NCBI RefSeq assembly: GCF_014466955.1 | Contig: NZ_AP023396.1 | Coordinates: forward strand, 6,200,001-6,264,000 | Origin: Nocardia wallacei | GTDB lineage: Bacteria; Actinomycetota; Actinomycetes; Mycobacteriales; Mycobacteriaceae | Length of the DNA stretch: 64,000 bases | Direction: 5' to 3' | In this document: positions 24,865 through 32,600 of the stretch, piece by piece | Layout of the letters: each line of letters opens with the position of its first letter | Position numbering within the stretch: the stretch's first letter is position 1 | Notes under the pieces: model-generated | Seen by the model: the letters and a program-made list of their open reading frames with translations, nothing else | Database searches by the model: none | Told to the model about the DNA's origin: nothing | Translations under genes and position numbers: made by a program

Positions 24865-26111
24865 CGGGACTCGTCCGTGTCGTGGGCCCAGCGGACGTAG
24901 ACCGCGGCGACATCGTCGGCCAAGCCGCCCTTGTCTTCGGCCAGGGCCTCGGCGGCGGCGATCAGTTCGTCCACGAACGGGCCCGGGTCTCGTCCGGCGG
25001 CCGCGCCGGCCAGCTCGAGCAGGCCCTCCTCGCCGAGCCGGTCGTCGCCTGCGCCGTTGTGGCCCTCGAACAGGCCGTCGGTGAACAGCAGCAGGCCCGC
25101 GCCGGGCGGCAGGCTCATCTCGTGCACCGTGCACTCGATCGGGTCCGGGAGCAGGCCGAGCGCGGCGCAGCCGGGAACCTCCACCCATTCGACCGACTCG
25201 GCTCGGTGCAGCAGCAGGCCGGGGTGCCCGACCCGCATCAGCTGTACGGTCGTACGGTCCGGCAGCAGCGTCACCGTGGTCATCGTCGCGAAGATATCAG
25301 TGCCGACGCGCTCGGCGAGCAGCACCTGCTCGAGCAGCCGGAGTTGCTGCGGCCCGGTCGTTCCGGCGAGAACCAATGTGCGCCAAGCGATTCGCAGTGC
25401 CACGCCGAGTGCCGCCTCGTCCGGGCCGTGCCCGCAGACATCGCCGACCACCACGTGCACCGACCCGTCGCCGGTGCGGACCACGTCGTAGAAGTCACCG
25501 CCGAGCAATCCGCTCGCGCGGCCCGAGCGATACCGGGCGACCACATCGACGTCCCCGCTCGGGCCCAGCAGCGGGGTGGGCAGCAGGCCACGCTCGAGCC
25601 GGGCGTTCTCGCGGGCCCGCATCTGGCCCGCCCGCAACGCGGCGGTCGCGCGTTCGGCCTGCTTGCGCTGCACGGCATAGCGCACGGCACGGCCCAGCAA
25701 TTCCGGCTCGACCCGGCCCTTGACCAGATAGTCCTGCGCGCCGGCGGTCACCGCCGCCAAGCCCGCCTCCTCATCGGCCAGGCCGGTGAGCACCACCACC
25801 GCGACGTCGTCGGCGCACTCCCGCACCCGCTGCAGGCCGTCCATGCCGGAGGCGTCGGGCAGGTTCAGATCGAGCAGCACACAATCGGGGAGCACGGTGT
25901 CGAGCTGTTCGATGGCCTCGCGGATCGAACGCACCCACAGCAGCCGCAGCGGCGGCGCGGTATCGGCGGCCAACTCCTCCACCAGCAACGCATCGCCCGG
26001 ATCGTCCTCGACCAGGAGCACCAGCGGCTCCTGACCGTCCCCCACCGCGGCGGCGCGCGCGGACCGGGCGAGGGCGCCCTCGGCGCCCGCGCCGTGGTCT
26101 CGGGAAAGCAT
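24861..26111 (-). CDS. REC-PP2C serine phosphatase, RsbU-like
   Basis: A 416-aa protein with an N-terminal receiver domain (VLLVEDDPGDALLVEEL; phospho-acceptor Asp in VLLDLNLPDASG; Lys in YLVKGRV), a coiled linker rich in R/A/E, and a C-terminal SpoIIE/PP2C domain (GGDFYDVV, VVGDVCGHGPDEA, LLLFTDGLFE, DDVAAVYVRW). Such enzymes dephosphorylate STAS antagonists and so switch on a sigma factor. ATG 26111 is chosen for the AAGGAG six bases upstream. Phosphorylation of its receiver by the adjacent kinase is likely but inferred. It is the first gene of the phosphatase-kinase-regulator operon. Confidence 0.92.
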   Translation of the reverse strand: MLSRDHGAGAEGALARSARAAAVGDGQEPLVLLVEDDPGDALLVEELAADTAPPLRLLWVRSIREAIEQLDTVLPDCVLLDLNLPDASGMDGLQRVRECADDVAVVVLTGLADEEAGLAAVTAGAQDYLVKGRVEPELLGRAVRYAVQRKQAERATAALRAGQMRARENARLERGLLPTPLLGPSGDVDVVARYRSGRASGLLGGDFYDVVRTGDGSVHVVVGDVCGHGPDEAALGVALRIAWRTLVLAGTTGPQQLRLLEQVLLAERVGTDIFATMTTVTLLPDRTTVQLMRVGHPGLLLHRAESVEWVEVPGCAALGLLPDPIECTVHEMSLPPGAGLLLFTDGLFEGHNGAGDDRLGEEGLLELAGAAAGRDPGPFVDELIAAAEALAEDKGGLADDVAAVYVRWAHDTDESR

Positions 26112-26220
26112 CGGCAAAACTCCTTCCATCGCACAGCGAGCCGTGGGGAAGCCGTGTGCGTCCGTCACGAAAGCCGGAGCTTCCAGCCGCTTTCTCGACG
26201 TAGAAGTGCCGCCCGCGGGA

Positions 26221-26233
26221 AGTTTACGTTGTA
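26221..26233 (-). promoter_or_regulatory. candidate promoter box upstream of the RsbU-like gene
   Basis: The 13-base word TACAACGTAAACT (minus strand), identical to that before the STAS gene at 21633-21645, lies 110 bases upstream of the phosphatase start. TAAACT could be a -10 box giving a leader of roughly 100 bases. No -35 match is clear. Confidence 0.35.
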
Positions 26234-26280
26234 AGCGCTCAAAAGCGCATAGCCACCGGCCGGACGGGTATGCCAAACTC

Positions 26281-26778
26281 GTGGCGTTGCGAAACGACTC
26301 CCGCTCCCGCGGTGCCGGATCGGGCAGGAGAAAGCAGAGACAGTCGTCGAGCCGTGGCGGGGAACGCATCCGATTGGACCTCGACGCGACAACGCCTGCC
26401 CGATTGCGAAGTCTGGTCCAAGAACTGCTGGCCGACTGCGAGGAGTTGTCCACCGCGGACGCGGTACAGATCACCGATGAACTCGCCAGCAACGCGCTCA
26501 GGCACGCGGCAGCACCACGGACCTGCACGATCATCTTGTCGGATGGACCGCGCCTGCGGATCGAGGTCGCCGACGCCTCGCCGATCGACCCCCGGTTTCG
26601 TTCGCCGGACGCGACGGGCGGTCTCGGCTTGGTGCTGGTGGCTCAGATGTCCTCGGCGTGGGGTGTGATCCACCACGGCGACCGCAAGATCGTGTGGGCG
26701 GAGCTGACCGCCGAACAACGCGGAAACGGCCCGCCGTCGCTATGCACCGAGTTGCATAGTACACCGCGTATCAATTAA
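26281..26778 (+). CDS. ATP-binding protein (HATPase_c, anti-sigma/serine kinase-like)
   Basis: A GHKL ATPase of the RsbW/SpoIIAB type, about 165 aa from GTG 26281; the start is uncertain and the frame is open back to 26143. N box DELASNALRHA is intact, with the Asn that chelates Mg. Further motifs are VADASPIDP and GGLGLVLVAQMSSAWG. Unlike the RsbW at 19998 it keeps the ATP-binding residues, so it could be the kinase that phosphorylates the STAS protein. It is divergent from the phosphatase operon. Its 3' end overlaps the PadR operator candidate. Confidence 0.75.
   Translation: MALRNDSRSRGAGSGRRKQRQSSSRGGERIRLDLDATTPARLRSLVQELLADCEELSTADAVQITDELASNALRHAAAPRTCTIILSDGPRLRIEVADASPIDPRFRSPDATGGLGLVLVAQMSSAWGVIHHGDRKIVWAELTAEQRGNGPPSLCTELHSTPRIN
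26740..26759. promoter_or_regulatory. candidate PadR operator
   Basis: CTATGCA at 26740-26746 and TGCATAG at 26753-26759 form a perfect 7-bp inverted repeat with a 6-bp spacer, 29 bases before the PadR start. The ATGCA half-site resembles ATGT/ACAT-type PadR sites. The element lies inside the last codons of the upstream HATPase gene. A TATCAAT box at 26769-26775 follows and could be the -10. Confidence 0.5.
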
Positions 26779-26788
26779 CCTCGGGCGC

Positions 26789-27340
26789 ATGGCCCTCGAA
26801 CATGCGCTGCTGGTATCGCTGACCGAGCGCGCCGGTTCGGGCTACGAACTCGCGCGCCGCTTCGACAAATCCATCGGCTTCTTCTGGAAAGCCACCCACC
26901 AGCAGATCTATCGCGTCCTCAAGCGCATGGAGCAGCAGGGCTGGGTCACCGGCGAGGCCGTGCCGCAGGACGGCCGCCCCGACAAGAAGGTCTACCGCGT
27001 CAGCGCCGCCGGTCGCGCCGAACTGGCCCGCTGGATCGCCGCGCCGAGCGAGGACATCGGCCCGCTGCGCAGCGAACTCGGCATCAAGATCCGCGCCGCC
27101 GCCCATGGCGACCTGGCCGCACTGCTCGCCGAGGTCGCCCGGCACCGCGACCGGCACGCCCAGCGGCTCGACGTCTACCGGCTGATCGAGAAGAAGGACT
27201 TCCCCGCGCCACACCGCCTGACCGGCACGGCCCTGCATCAATACCTGGTGCTGCGCGGCGGCATCCGGGTGGAGTCGGGCTTCGTCGAATGGTGCGACGA
27301 GGTGCTGGACGCGCTGCGACCGAAAGGTGAAACCCGATGA
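26789..27340 (+). CDS. PadR family transcriptional regulator
   Basis: A 183-aa PadR/Vir-type repressor. The winged helix is complete: LEHALLVSLTERAGSGYELARRF, FFWKATHQQIYRVLKRMEQQGWV, then the wing RPDKKVYRVSAAGRAEL; a C-terminal helical dimerisation domain follows. The stop overlaps the fadH start (ATGA), so it heads the operon PadR-fadH-VOC-SDR and probably autoregulates it through the inverted repeat at 26740-26759. No good ribosome site precedes ATG 26789, so a leaderless or near-leaderless message is possible. Confidence 0.88.
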   Translation: MALEHALLVSLTERAGSGYELARRFDKSIGFFWKATHQQIYRVLKRMEQQGWVTGEAVPQDGRPDKKVYRVSAAGRAELARWIAAPSEDIGPLRSELGIKIRAAAHGDLAALLAEVARHRDRHAQRLDVYRLIEKKDFPAPHRLTGTALHQYLVLRGGIRVESGFVEWCDEVLDALRPKGETR

Positions 27341-29373
27341 CGCCCAACCCGTATCCGCATCTGTTCCGGCCGCTCACCGCCGGCGGTGTCACCCTGCGCA
27401 ACCGGGTGGTGATGGGCTCGATGCATACCGGCCTCGAGGACCGGGCCTGGGACACCAACCGGCTGGCCGCCTATTTCGCCGAGCGGGCCCGCGGCGGCGT
27501 CGGGCTCATCATCACCGGCGGCTACGCCCCGAACCGGGAGGGCTGGCTGCTGCCGTTCGGCGCCAAGCTCACCAACAAGACCGAGGCATACCGCCATCGC
27601 GCGATCACCGGCGCCGTGCACCGCGAGGGCGGCCGGATCGCATTGCAGATCCTGCACGCGGGCCGCTACGCCTACGTGCCGTTCAGTGTCTCGGCCTCCT
27701 CGATCAAGGCTCCCATCAACCCCTTCCGGCCGCGCAAGCTGTCGGGCAAGGGCGTCGAGCGCACCATCGACGACTACGTGCGCTGCGCGGAGCTGGCGAA
27801 GTTCGCCGGATACGACGGTGTCGAGGTGATGGGCGGCGAGGGCTACCTGATCAACCAGTTCCTCGCCCCGCGCACCAACAAGCGCACCGACGAGTGGGGC
27901 GGCTCGGCGGCGAACCGGCGCCGGTTCCCCGTGGAGATCGTGCGGCGGATGCGGGCCGCCGTCGGTGACGACTTCCTCATCGTCTTCCGGCTGTCCATGG
28001 CCGAGTTCGTGGAACACGGCCAGACCGAGACCGAGATCCTCGCGCTGGCAACCGAATTGGAGTCGGCGGGCGTCAGCATCATCAACACCGACATCGGCTG
28101 GCACGAGGCCCGGGTACCGACCATCGTAACCTCGGTCCCCCGGGCGGCATTCGTCGAGTACACCGCGAAAATCAAAGCGCGGGTGAGCATTCCGGTGTGC
28201 GCGTCGAACCGGATCAACATGCCGGAGGTGGCCGAGGAGATCCTCACCCGCGGCGATGCCGACCTGGTCTCACTCGCCCGGCCGCTGCTCGCCGACCCGG
28301 AATGGGTGGTCAAGGCGCAGCAGACCCGGGACGACGAGATCAACACCTGTATCGCCTGCAACCAGGCCTGCCTGGACCACGCCTTCGTCCACAAGACCGT
28401 GTCCTGCCTGCTCAATCCGCGGGCGGGGCACGAGACCGAACTGCGACTGCTGCCCACCCGGCGGATGCGGCGGGTCGCGGTGGTCGGCGCGGGCCCGGCC
28501 GGGCTGTCGGCGGCGGTCACCCTGGCCGAGCGCGGGCACAAGGTGGACCTGTTCGAGGCCGACGACAAGATCGGCGGGCAGTTCGACATCGCCCGGCGCA
28601 TCCCCGGCAAGGAGGAGTTCAACGAGACCATCCGCTACTTCACCCGCAAACTCGAGGTCAGTGGGGTGCGGGTGTTCCTGAACCGGCGGGTCGACGCGGC
28701 GGAACTGGTCGAGGGCCGCTACGACCACGTGGTGCTGGCCACCGGCGTGCGCCCTCGCATCCCGGACATCCCCGGCATCGACCACCCGAAGGTGCTCACC
28801 TACGCCGAACTGGTGCGCGAGGAGAAACCGGTCGGCAAGAAGGTCGCCGTGATCGGCGCGGGCGGAATCGGTTACGACGTCAGCGAATATCTCACCGTGG
28901 ACGGTCATCCGGCGCTGAAACTCGAGGAGTGGAAGCAGGAGTGGGGCGTGACGAGCGACGATCCGGAGGCGCCCGGACAGCTCACCGCGCCCAGGCCGTC
29001 CCCCGCCGCCCGGGAAGTGGTACTGCTGCAACGCAAGTCGTCGCCGTTCGGCAAGAGCCTCGGCAAGACCAGTGGCTGGGTGCACCGGGCGGCGTTGAAG
29101 GCCAAGGGCGTCGAGCAGGTGGGCGGGGTCAACTACGAACGCGTCGATGACCGCGGCCTGCACATCAGCTTCGGCGAGCAGCGCGAGCGGCCCACCGTCA
29201 TCGAATGCGACAACGTGATCGTCTGCGCCGGACAGGAATCCGTGCGCGAGCTGGAGGCGCCCCTGCGACAGGCGGGAGTGTCGGTTCATCTGATCGGCGG
29301 CGCCGACGTGGCGGCCGAACTGGACGCCAAGCGCGCCATCGACCAGGGCACCCGGCTGGCGGCGGCGCTGTAA
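27337..29373 (+). CDS. fadH: FadH-like NADH:flavin oxidoreductase / 2,4-dienoyl-CoA reductase
   Basis: A 678-aa enzyme with an N-terminal old-yellow-enzyme TIM barrel binding FMN (LFRPLTAGGVTLRNRVVMGSM; catalytic-region QILHAGRYAY; GGEGYLINQFL), a 4Fe-4S cluster motif (CIACNQACLDH with a later Cys), and C-terminal FAD- and NAD(P)-binding domains (VVGAGPAGLSAAV; VIGAGGIGYDV). This layout is that of NADPH-dependent 2,4-dienoyl-CoA reductase, which reduces unsaturated acyl-CoA during beta-oxidation. It is coupled to the PadR gene upstream and to the VOC gene downstream. The exact substrate is unproved. Confidence 0.9.
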   Translation: MTPNPYPHLFRPLTAGGVTLRNRVVMGSMHTGLEDRAWDTNRLAAYFAERARGGVGLIITGGYAPNREGWLLPFGAKLTNKTEAYRHRAITGAVHREGGRIALQILHAGRYAYVPFSVSASSIKAPINPFRPRKLSGKGVERTIDDYVRCAELAKFAGYDGVEVMGGEGYLINQFLAPRTNKRTDEWGGSAANRRRFPVEIVRRMRAAVGDDFLIVFRLSMAEFVEHGQTETEILALATELESAGVSIINTDIGWHEARVPTIVTSVPRAAFVEYTAKIKARVSIPVCASNRINMPEVAEEILTRGDADLVSLARPLLADPEWVVKAQQTRDDEINTCIACNQACLDHAFVHKTVSCLLNPRAGHETELRLLPTRRMRRVAVVGAGPAGLSAAVTLAERGHKVDLFEADDKIGGQFDIARRIPGKEEFNETIRYFTRKLEVSGVRVFLNRRVDAAELVEGRYDHVVLATGVRPRIPDIPGIDHPKVLTYAELVREEKPVGKKVAVIGAGGIGYDVSEYLTVDGHPALKLEEWKQEWGVTSDDPEAPGQLTAPRPSPAAREVVLLQRKSSPFGKSLGKTSGWVHRAALKAKGVEQVGGVNYERVDDRGLHISFGEQRERPTVIECDNVIVCAGQESVRELEAPLRQAGVSVHLIGGADVAAELDAKRAIDQGTRLAAAL

Positions 29374-30047
29374 TGCCGGAGTTGGTGAGCCTGGGCCTGC
29401 CCGGCGACGAAAAGGCTTGGACCGCACTCGGTTTCACCGTCGACGCGCACGGCAGAATGCCGGTCGGCGCGGTGTCGTGCGTCGTCGGCATGCCGCCGAG
29501 CTGGGGGTTCGACGAATTACGCGGCGACGCCTCGGAACTCGGTGTGCCGGAACTGCTCAGCGAGAACACAGCCGCCGCGGGACCGGAGCGGCAGCTGAAA
29601 CAGTTGCTCGAGCATCTGTCCGACGATCCGGGCAGCGCCGACAAACACGATCGGAGCAGCACCCATCCCAACGGCGTGACCTTCGTCGACCACATCGTCT
29701 ACCTGGTCAACGATCTGGACGAGTCCGTGGCCGCCCTGGCCGACGTGCTCGGCATGCCGCCGCGCCGCCGCTTCCATCCGCGCGGGCCGTCCGGTCCGGA
29801 GATGGCGTTCTACCGGGTGGGCGAGGCCTTCATCGAGGTCGTCGCCGCCCGGCAGCCACCATCGCTGATCGGCATCGCGTTCGGCACACCCGATCTGGAT
29901 GCCACCGTCGCCGCCGTGCGCGCGGCCGGCGGGCCGATCGGCGACCCGAAACCCGCCGTGCAGGGCGGGCGCATCGCCAGCGTGTGGAACGGCCACATCG
30001 ACTGGGGCATCGCGTTCATGGAGCCACCGGTAGGCTCCGGGTCGTGA
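29373..30047 (+). CDS. VOC family protein (glyoxalase-like)
   Basis: A 224-aa protein. The first 100 residues are a divergent VOC half; the second half begins VTFVDHIVYLVNDLDESVAALADVLG, the usual start of a glyoxalase/dioxygenase fold, with possible metal ligands His in FVDHIVYLV and Glu in EAFIEVVAA. The ATG shares a base with the fadH stop (TAATG), and the stop overlaps the next gene (GTGA). Operon position suggests a role in the same lipid pathway as FadH and the reductase; no specific reaction can be named. Confidence 0.75.
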   Translation: MPELVSLGLPGDEKAWTALGFTVDAHGRMPVGAVSCVVGMPPSWGFDELRGDASELGVPELLSENTAAAGPERQLKQLLEHLSDDPGSADKHDRSSTHPNGVTFVDHIVYLVNDLDESVAALADVLGMPPRRRFHPRGPSGPEMAFYRVGEAFIEVVAARQPPSLIGIAFGTPDLDATVAAVRAAGGPIGDPKPAVQGGRIASVWNGHIDWGIAFMEPPVGSGS

Positions 30048-30841
30048 GCCTGCCTGCACCGACCTCCGAGAACCGTGCCGTCGTCACCGGAGCCTCCTCC
30101 GGCATCGGCACCGCGCTGGCCGAGGAACTCGCCCGGCGCGGATATTCACTGATCCTGGTGGCCCGCCGGGGTGATCTGCTCGGCGAGCTGGCCGGGCGGC
30201 TGACCGAGCGATACGGCGTCGTCGCCGAGGTGCGCGCGGTGGACCTGTCCGACCGCGAACAGCGGGCGCCGCTGGCCGAGGAGCTGGCCCGCCGCGAGAT
30301 CGTGATCCTGTGCAACAACGCCGGAGTCGCGACCTTCGGCCCCGTCGCGAAGCTGGACCTGGACTTCGAACGGGCGGTGATGGAGCTCAACGCGGTCGCC
30401 GTGCACGACCTCACGCTGGCCGTGCTGCCCGGCATGACCGCGCGCGGCGGCGGTGGCATTCTCATCACCGGCTCGGCGGCAGGCAACATGCCGATACCGA
30501 ACAACGCCACCTACGCGGCGACCAAGGCATTCACCAACAGCTTCTCCGAATCGCTGCGCGGCGAACTCACCGGCACCGGCATCAACGTCACCCTGCTCGC
30601 GCCGGGCCCGGTCCGCACCGACAACCCCGATCAGGACGAGGTCGGCAGCAAGATCCCCGACTTCATCTGGGTGTCGGCGGCCTACACCGCCAAGATCTCC
30701 CTCGACGCGCTCGAGCGCAACAAGATGCGGGTGGTGCCGGGCCTGATCAGCAAGGGCATGAGCGTCGCCGGGCAGTACGCGCCGCGGGCGGTCACCGCGC
30801 CGATCGTCGGCACGTTCTACAAGAAGCTCGGCGGTAGCTGA
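30044..30841 (+). CDS. cmrA: CmrA-like mycolate reductase (short-chain dehydrogenase)
   Basis: A 265-aa SDR. Cofactor motif TGASSGIG near residue 15, NNAG near 89, catalytic Ser in ITGSAAGN and YAATK. The sequence strongly resembles Rv2509/CmrA (conserved SAAGNxPIPxNATYAATKAF and the C-terminal APRA-x-x-APIVG-x-FYK-x-LGGS), which reduces the beta-oxo precursor of mycolic acids after Pks13 condensation. GTG 30044 overlaps the VOC stop. In M. tuberculosis the homologue also lies near orn, as here. It is the last gene of the PadR operon. Confidence 0.85.
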   Translation: MSLPAPTSENRAVVTGASSGIGTALAEELARRGYSLILVARRGDLLGELAGRLTERYGVVAEVRAVDLSDREQRAPLAEELARREIVILCNNAGVATFGPVAKLDLDFERAVMELNAVAVHDLTLAVLPGMTARGGGGILITGSAAGNMPIPNNATYAATKAFTNSFSESLRGELTGTGINVTLLAPGPVRTDNPDQDEVGSKIPDFIWVSAAYTAKISLDALERNKMRVVPGLISKGMSVAGQYAPRAVTAPIVGTFYKKLGGS

Positions 30842-31003
30842 GCCGGGCGTGCGGCCGATCACAGCGGTGTCAGGACGGCGTCAAAATCGCGCCGTCGCAT
30901 GTCAAGGCCGTGTAGTCGGCCGTTTCGGCGCCCCCGGAAGCGGCGTAGTCCTGTCGGTGGCCCCGCAGCACAGGCGAAAGCGGGGAACACCGCAGGAGAG
31001 ATC

Positions 31004-32347
31004 GTGACGCTGCTCGAGATATTCCCTTCGCTGCGATCGGGAATGCCGTCCCCACGCGTCGACACGACCGTCTGGCCGTGCGAGACCCACTACGACGAAC
31101 TCGGACGCATCACCCTGGGCGGGGTCGCCCTGGCCGACCTCGCCGACCAGTACGGGACCCCGGCCTACGTCCTGGACGAGACCGAGATCCGCCGCCGCTG
31201 CCGGGCCTATCGCAAGCACTTCCCGGAGGGCGAGATCGTCTACGCCGCCAAAGCGCTGCTGACCAAGGCGGTGGCCGGATGGATCGCCGAGGAGGGGCTG
31301 TCGTTGGATGTGTGCTCGGGTGGCGAACTGGCCGTGGCGCTGGCCGCCGGGGTCGATCCGGCGCGCATCGTGCTGCACGGCAGCGGGAAACCGTTCGCCG
31401 AGCTGGAGGCCGCCGTGGCCGCGGGGGTCGGACGTATCGTGATCGATTCGCTCACCGAGATCACGCTGCTGTCGGCACTGGTGTCGCGACGGCAGCAGGT
31501 GCTGTTGCGGCTGTCGCCCGGCATCGATGTGCACGGGCATCCGGCCGTGAAAACCGGTGTGGCGGACCAGAAGTTCGGCTTTCCGCTGGGCAGTGCGCAG
31601 ACGGCCGAGGCGATCGAGCGGGTGCTGCGCCAGCCCGCGCTCGAACTGGTCGGCTTCCACTGCCACCTGGGTTCGCAGATCCACGACCCGGATTTCTACG
31701 GCGAGGCGGTGCGGCGGCTGGTGGCCGAAATGGCCAGGGTGCGTGCGGAATACGGGACGGTGCTCACCCAGCTCGACCTCGGCGGCGGGCACGCGGTGGC
31801 CTATCGGTCGGGTGACGCCGAGTTGAATCTGTACGAACTGGCCGACATCGTCGAGGACGCGCTCGATGCCGCGTGCGCGCGAAATCGCTTCCCGCGCCCG
31901 CGGATCACCCTCGAGCCCGGCCGCGCGATCGTCGCCCGCGCCGGGGTGACGCTGTACCGGGTGATGACGGTCAAGCGCATCGAGGGCGGGCGCACGTTCG
32001 TCATCGTCGACGGCGGCATGAACGACAACCCGCGTGTGGCCCTCTACGGCGCCCGCTACGACGCCGTCGTCGCGAACCGCCACCCCACCGGCCCGTTCAT
32101 GACGGCCACGGTCGCCGGCCGCTACTGCGAAGCAGGCGACATCCTCGCCCCCGACGTCCGCCTCCCCGCCGGCCTCCGCCCCGGCGAAATCCTCGCCGTC
32201 CCCTGCACCGGCGCCTACCACCACAGCCTCGCCTCCACCTACAACGGCGTAGGCCGCCCACCCCTCATAGCCGTCCGCGAAGGCCACACCCGCCCCCTGG
32301 TCCGCCGAGAAACCCCAGCCGACCTCCTGTCCCGAGACCTCGGCTGA
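31004..32347 (+). CDS. lysA: diaminopimelate decarboxylase
   Basis: A 447-aa PLP enzyme converting meso-diaminopimelate to lysine. The Schiff-base Lys is in YAAKALLTKA, the phosphate-binding region is LDLGGGHAVAY, and EPGRAIVARAG and the substrate-site CEAGDIL and CTGAYHHSLASTYN motifs are present, distinguishing it from ornithine/arginine decarboxylases. GTG 31004 follows GGAGAG; the frame is open upstream but without a better start. The final 150 bases are unusually C-rich and run into a heptamer repeat. A second lysA elsewhere in the genome is possible. Confidence 0.88.
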   Translation: MTLLEIFPSLRSGMPSPRVDTTVWPCETHYDELGRITLGGVALADLADQYGTPAYVLDETEIRRRCRAYRKHFPEGEIVYAAKALLTKAVAGWIAEEGLSLDVCSGGELAVALAAGVDPARIVLHGSGKPFAELEAAVAAGVGRIVIDSLTEITLLSALVSRRQQVLLRLSPGIDVHGHPAVKTGVADQKFGFPLGSAQTAEAIERVLRQPALELVGFHCHLGSQIHDPDFYGEAVRRLVAEMARVRAEYGTVLTQLDLGGGHAVAYRSGDAELNLYELADIVEDALDAACARNRFPRPRITLEPGRAIVARAGVTLYRVMTVKRIEGGRTFVIVDGGMNDNPRVALYGARYDAVVANRHPTGPFMTATVAGRYCEAGDILAPDVRLPAGLRPGEILAVPCTGAYHHSLASTYNGVGRPPLIAVREGHTRPLVRRETPADLLSRDLG

Positions 32348-32383
32348 CCCTCAACCCACATCCACCCGCATTCTCGGCAACCC

Positions 32384-32509
32384 ACCGACCACCGACCACC
32401 GAGCACCGAGCACCGAGCACCGAGCACCGACCACCGACCACCGAGCACCGAGCACCGAGCACCGAGCACCGAGCACCGAGCACCGAGCACCGAGCACCGA
32501 GCACCGAGC
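32384..32509. repeat. 18-unit heptamer tandem repeat (ACCGAGC/ACCGACC)
   Basis: Eighteen uninterrupted 7-bp units: two ACCGACC, four ACCGAGC, two ACCGACC, ten ACCGAGC. The only variation is the sixth base. The array lies between the convergent lysA and HerA-like genes, outside any supported coding region. It is a variable-number tandem repeat candidate, likely to differ between strains. Confidence 0.95.
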
Positions 32510-32565
32510 ACAACAAACCACCCGACAGTACCCACCGCAACGGACCCCGCCCAGGACCCACCATT

Positions 32566-32600
32566 CCCTGTCTTCCCGCGCCCTGCGCGGGAAGACAGGG
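32566..32600. terminator. strong bidirectional hairpin terminator
   Basis: CCCTGTCTTCCCGCG at 32566-32580 pairs with CGCGGGAAGACAGGG at 32586-32600, a 15-bp perfect stem with a 5-base loop. It directly abuts the stop codon of the leftward gene at 32601 and lies after lysA, so it can end both transcripts. Confidence 0.8.

Noticed and set aside
32384..32509. Heptamer array as a CRISPR array or as part of a coding gene
   Set aside because: Seven-base units without spacers are not CRISPR. The open frames through it exist only because 7-bp units of this sequence lack stops, and they extend antisense to lysA or the ATPase gene.
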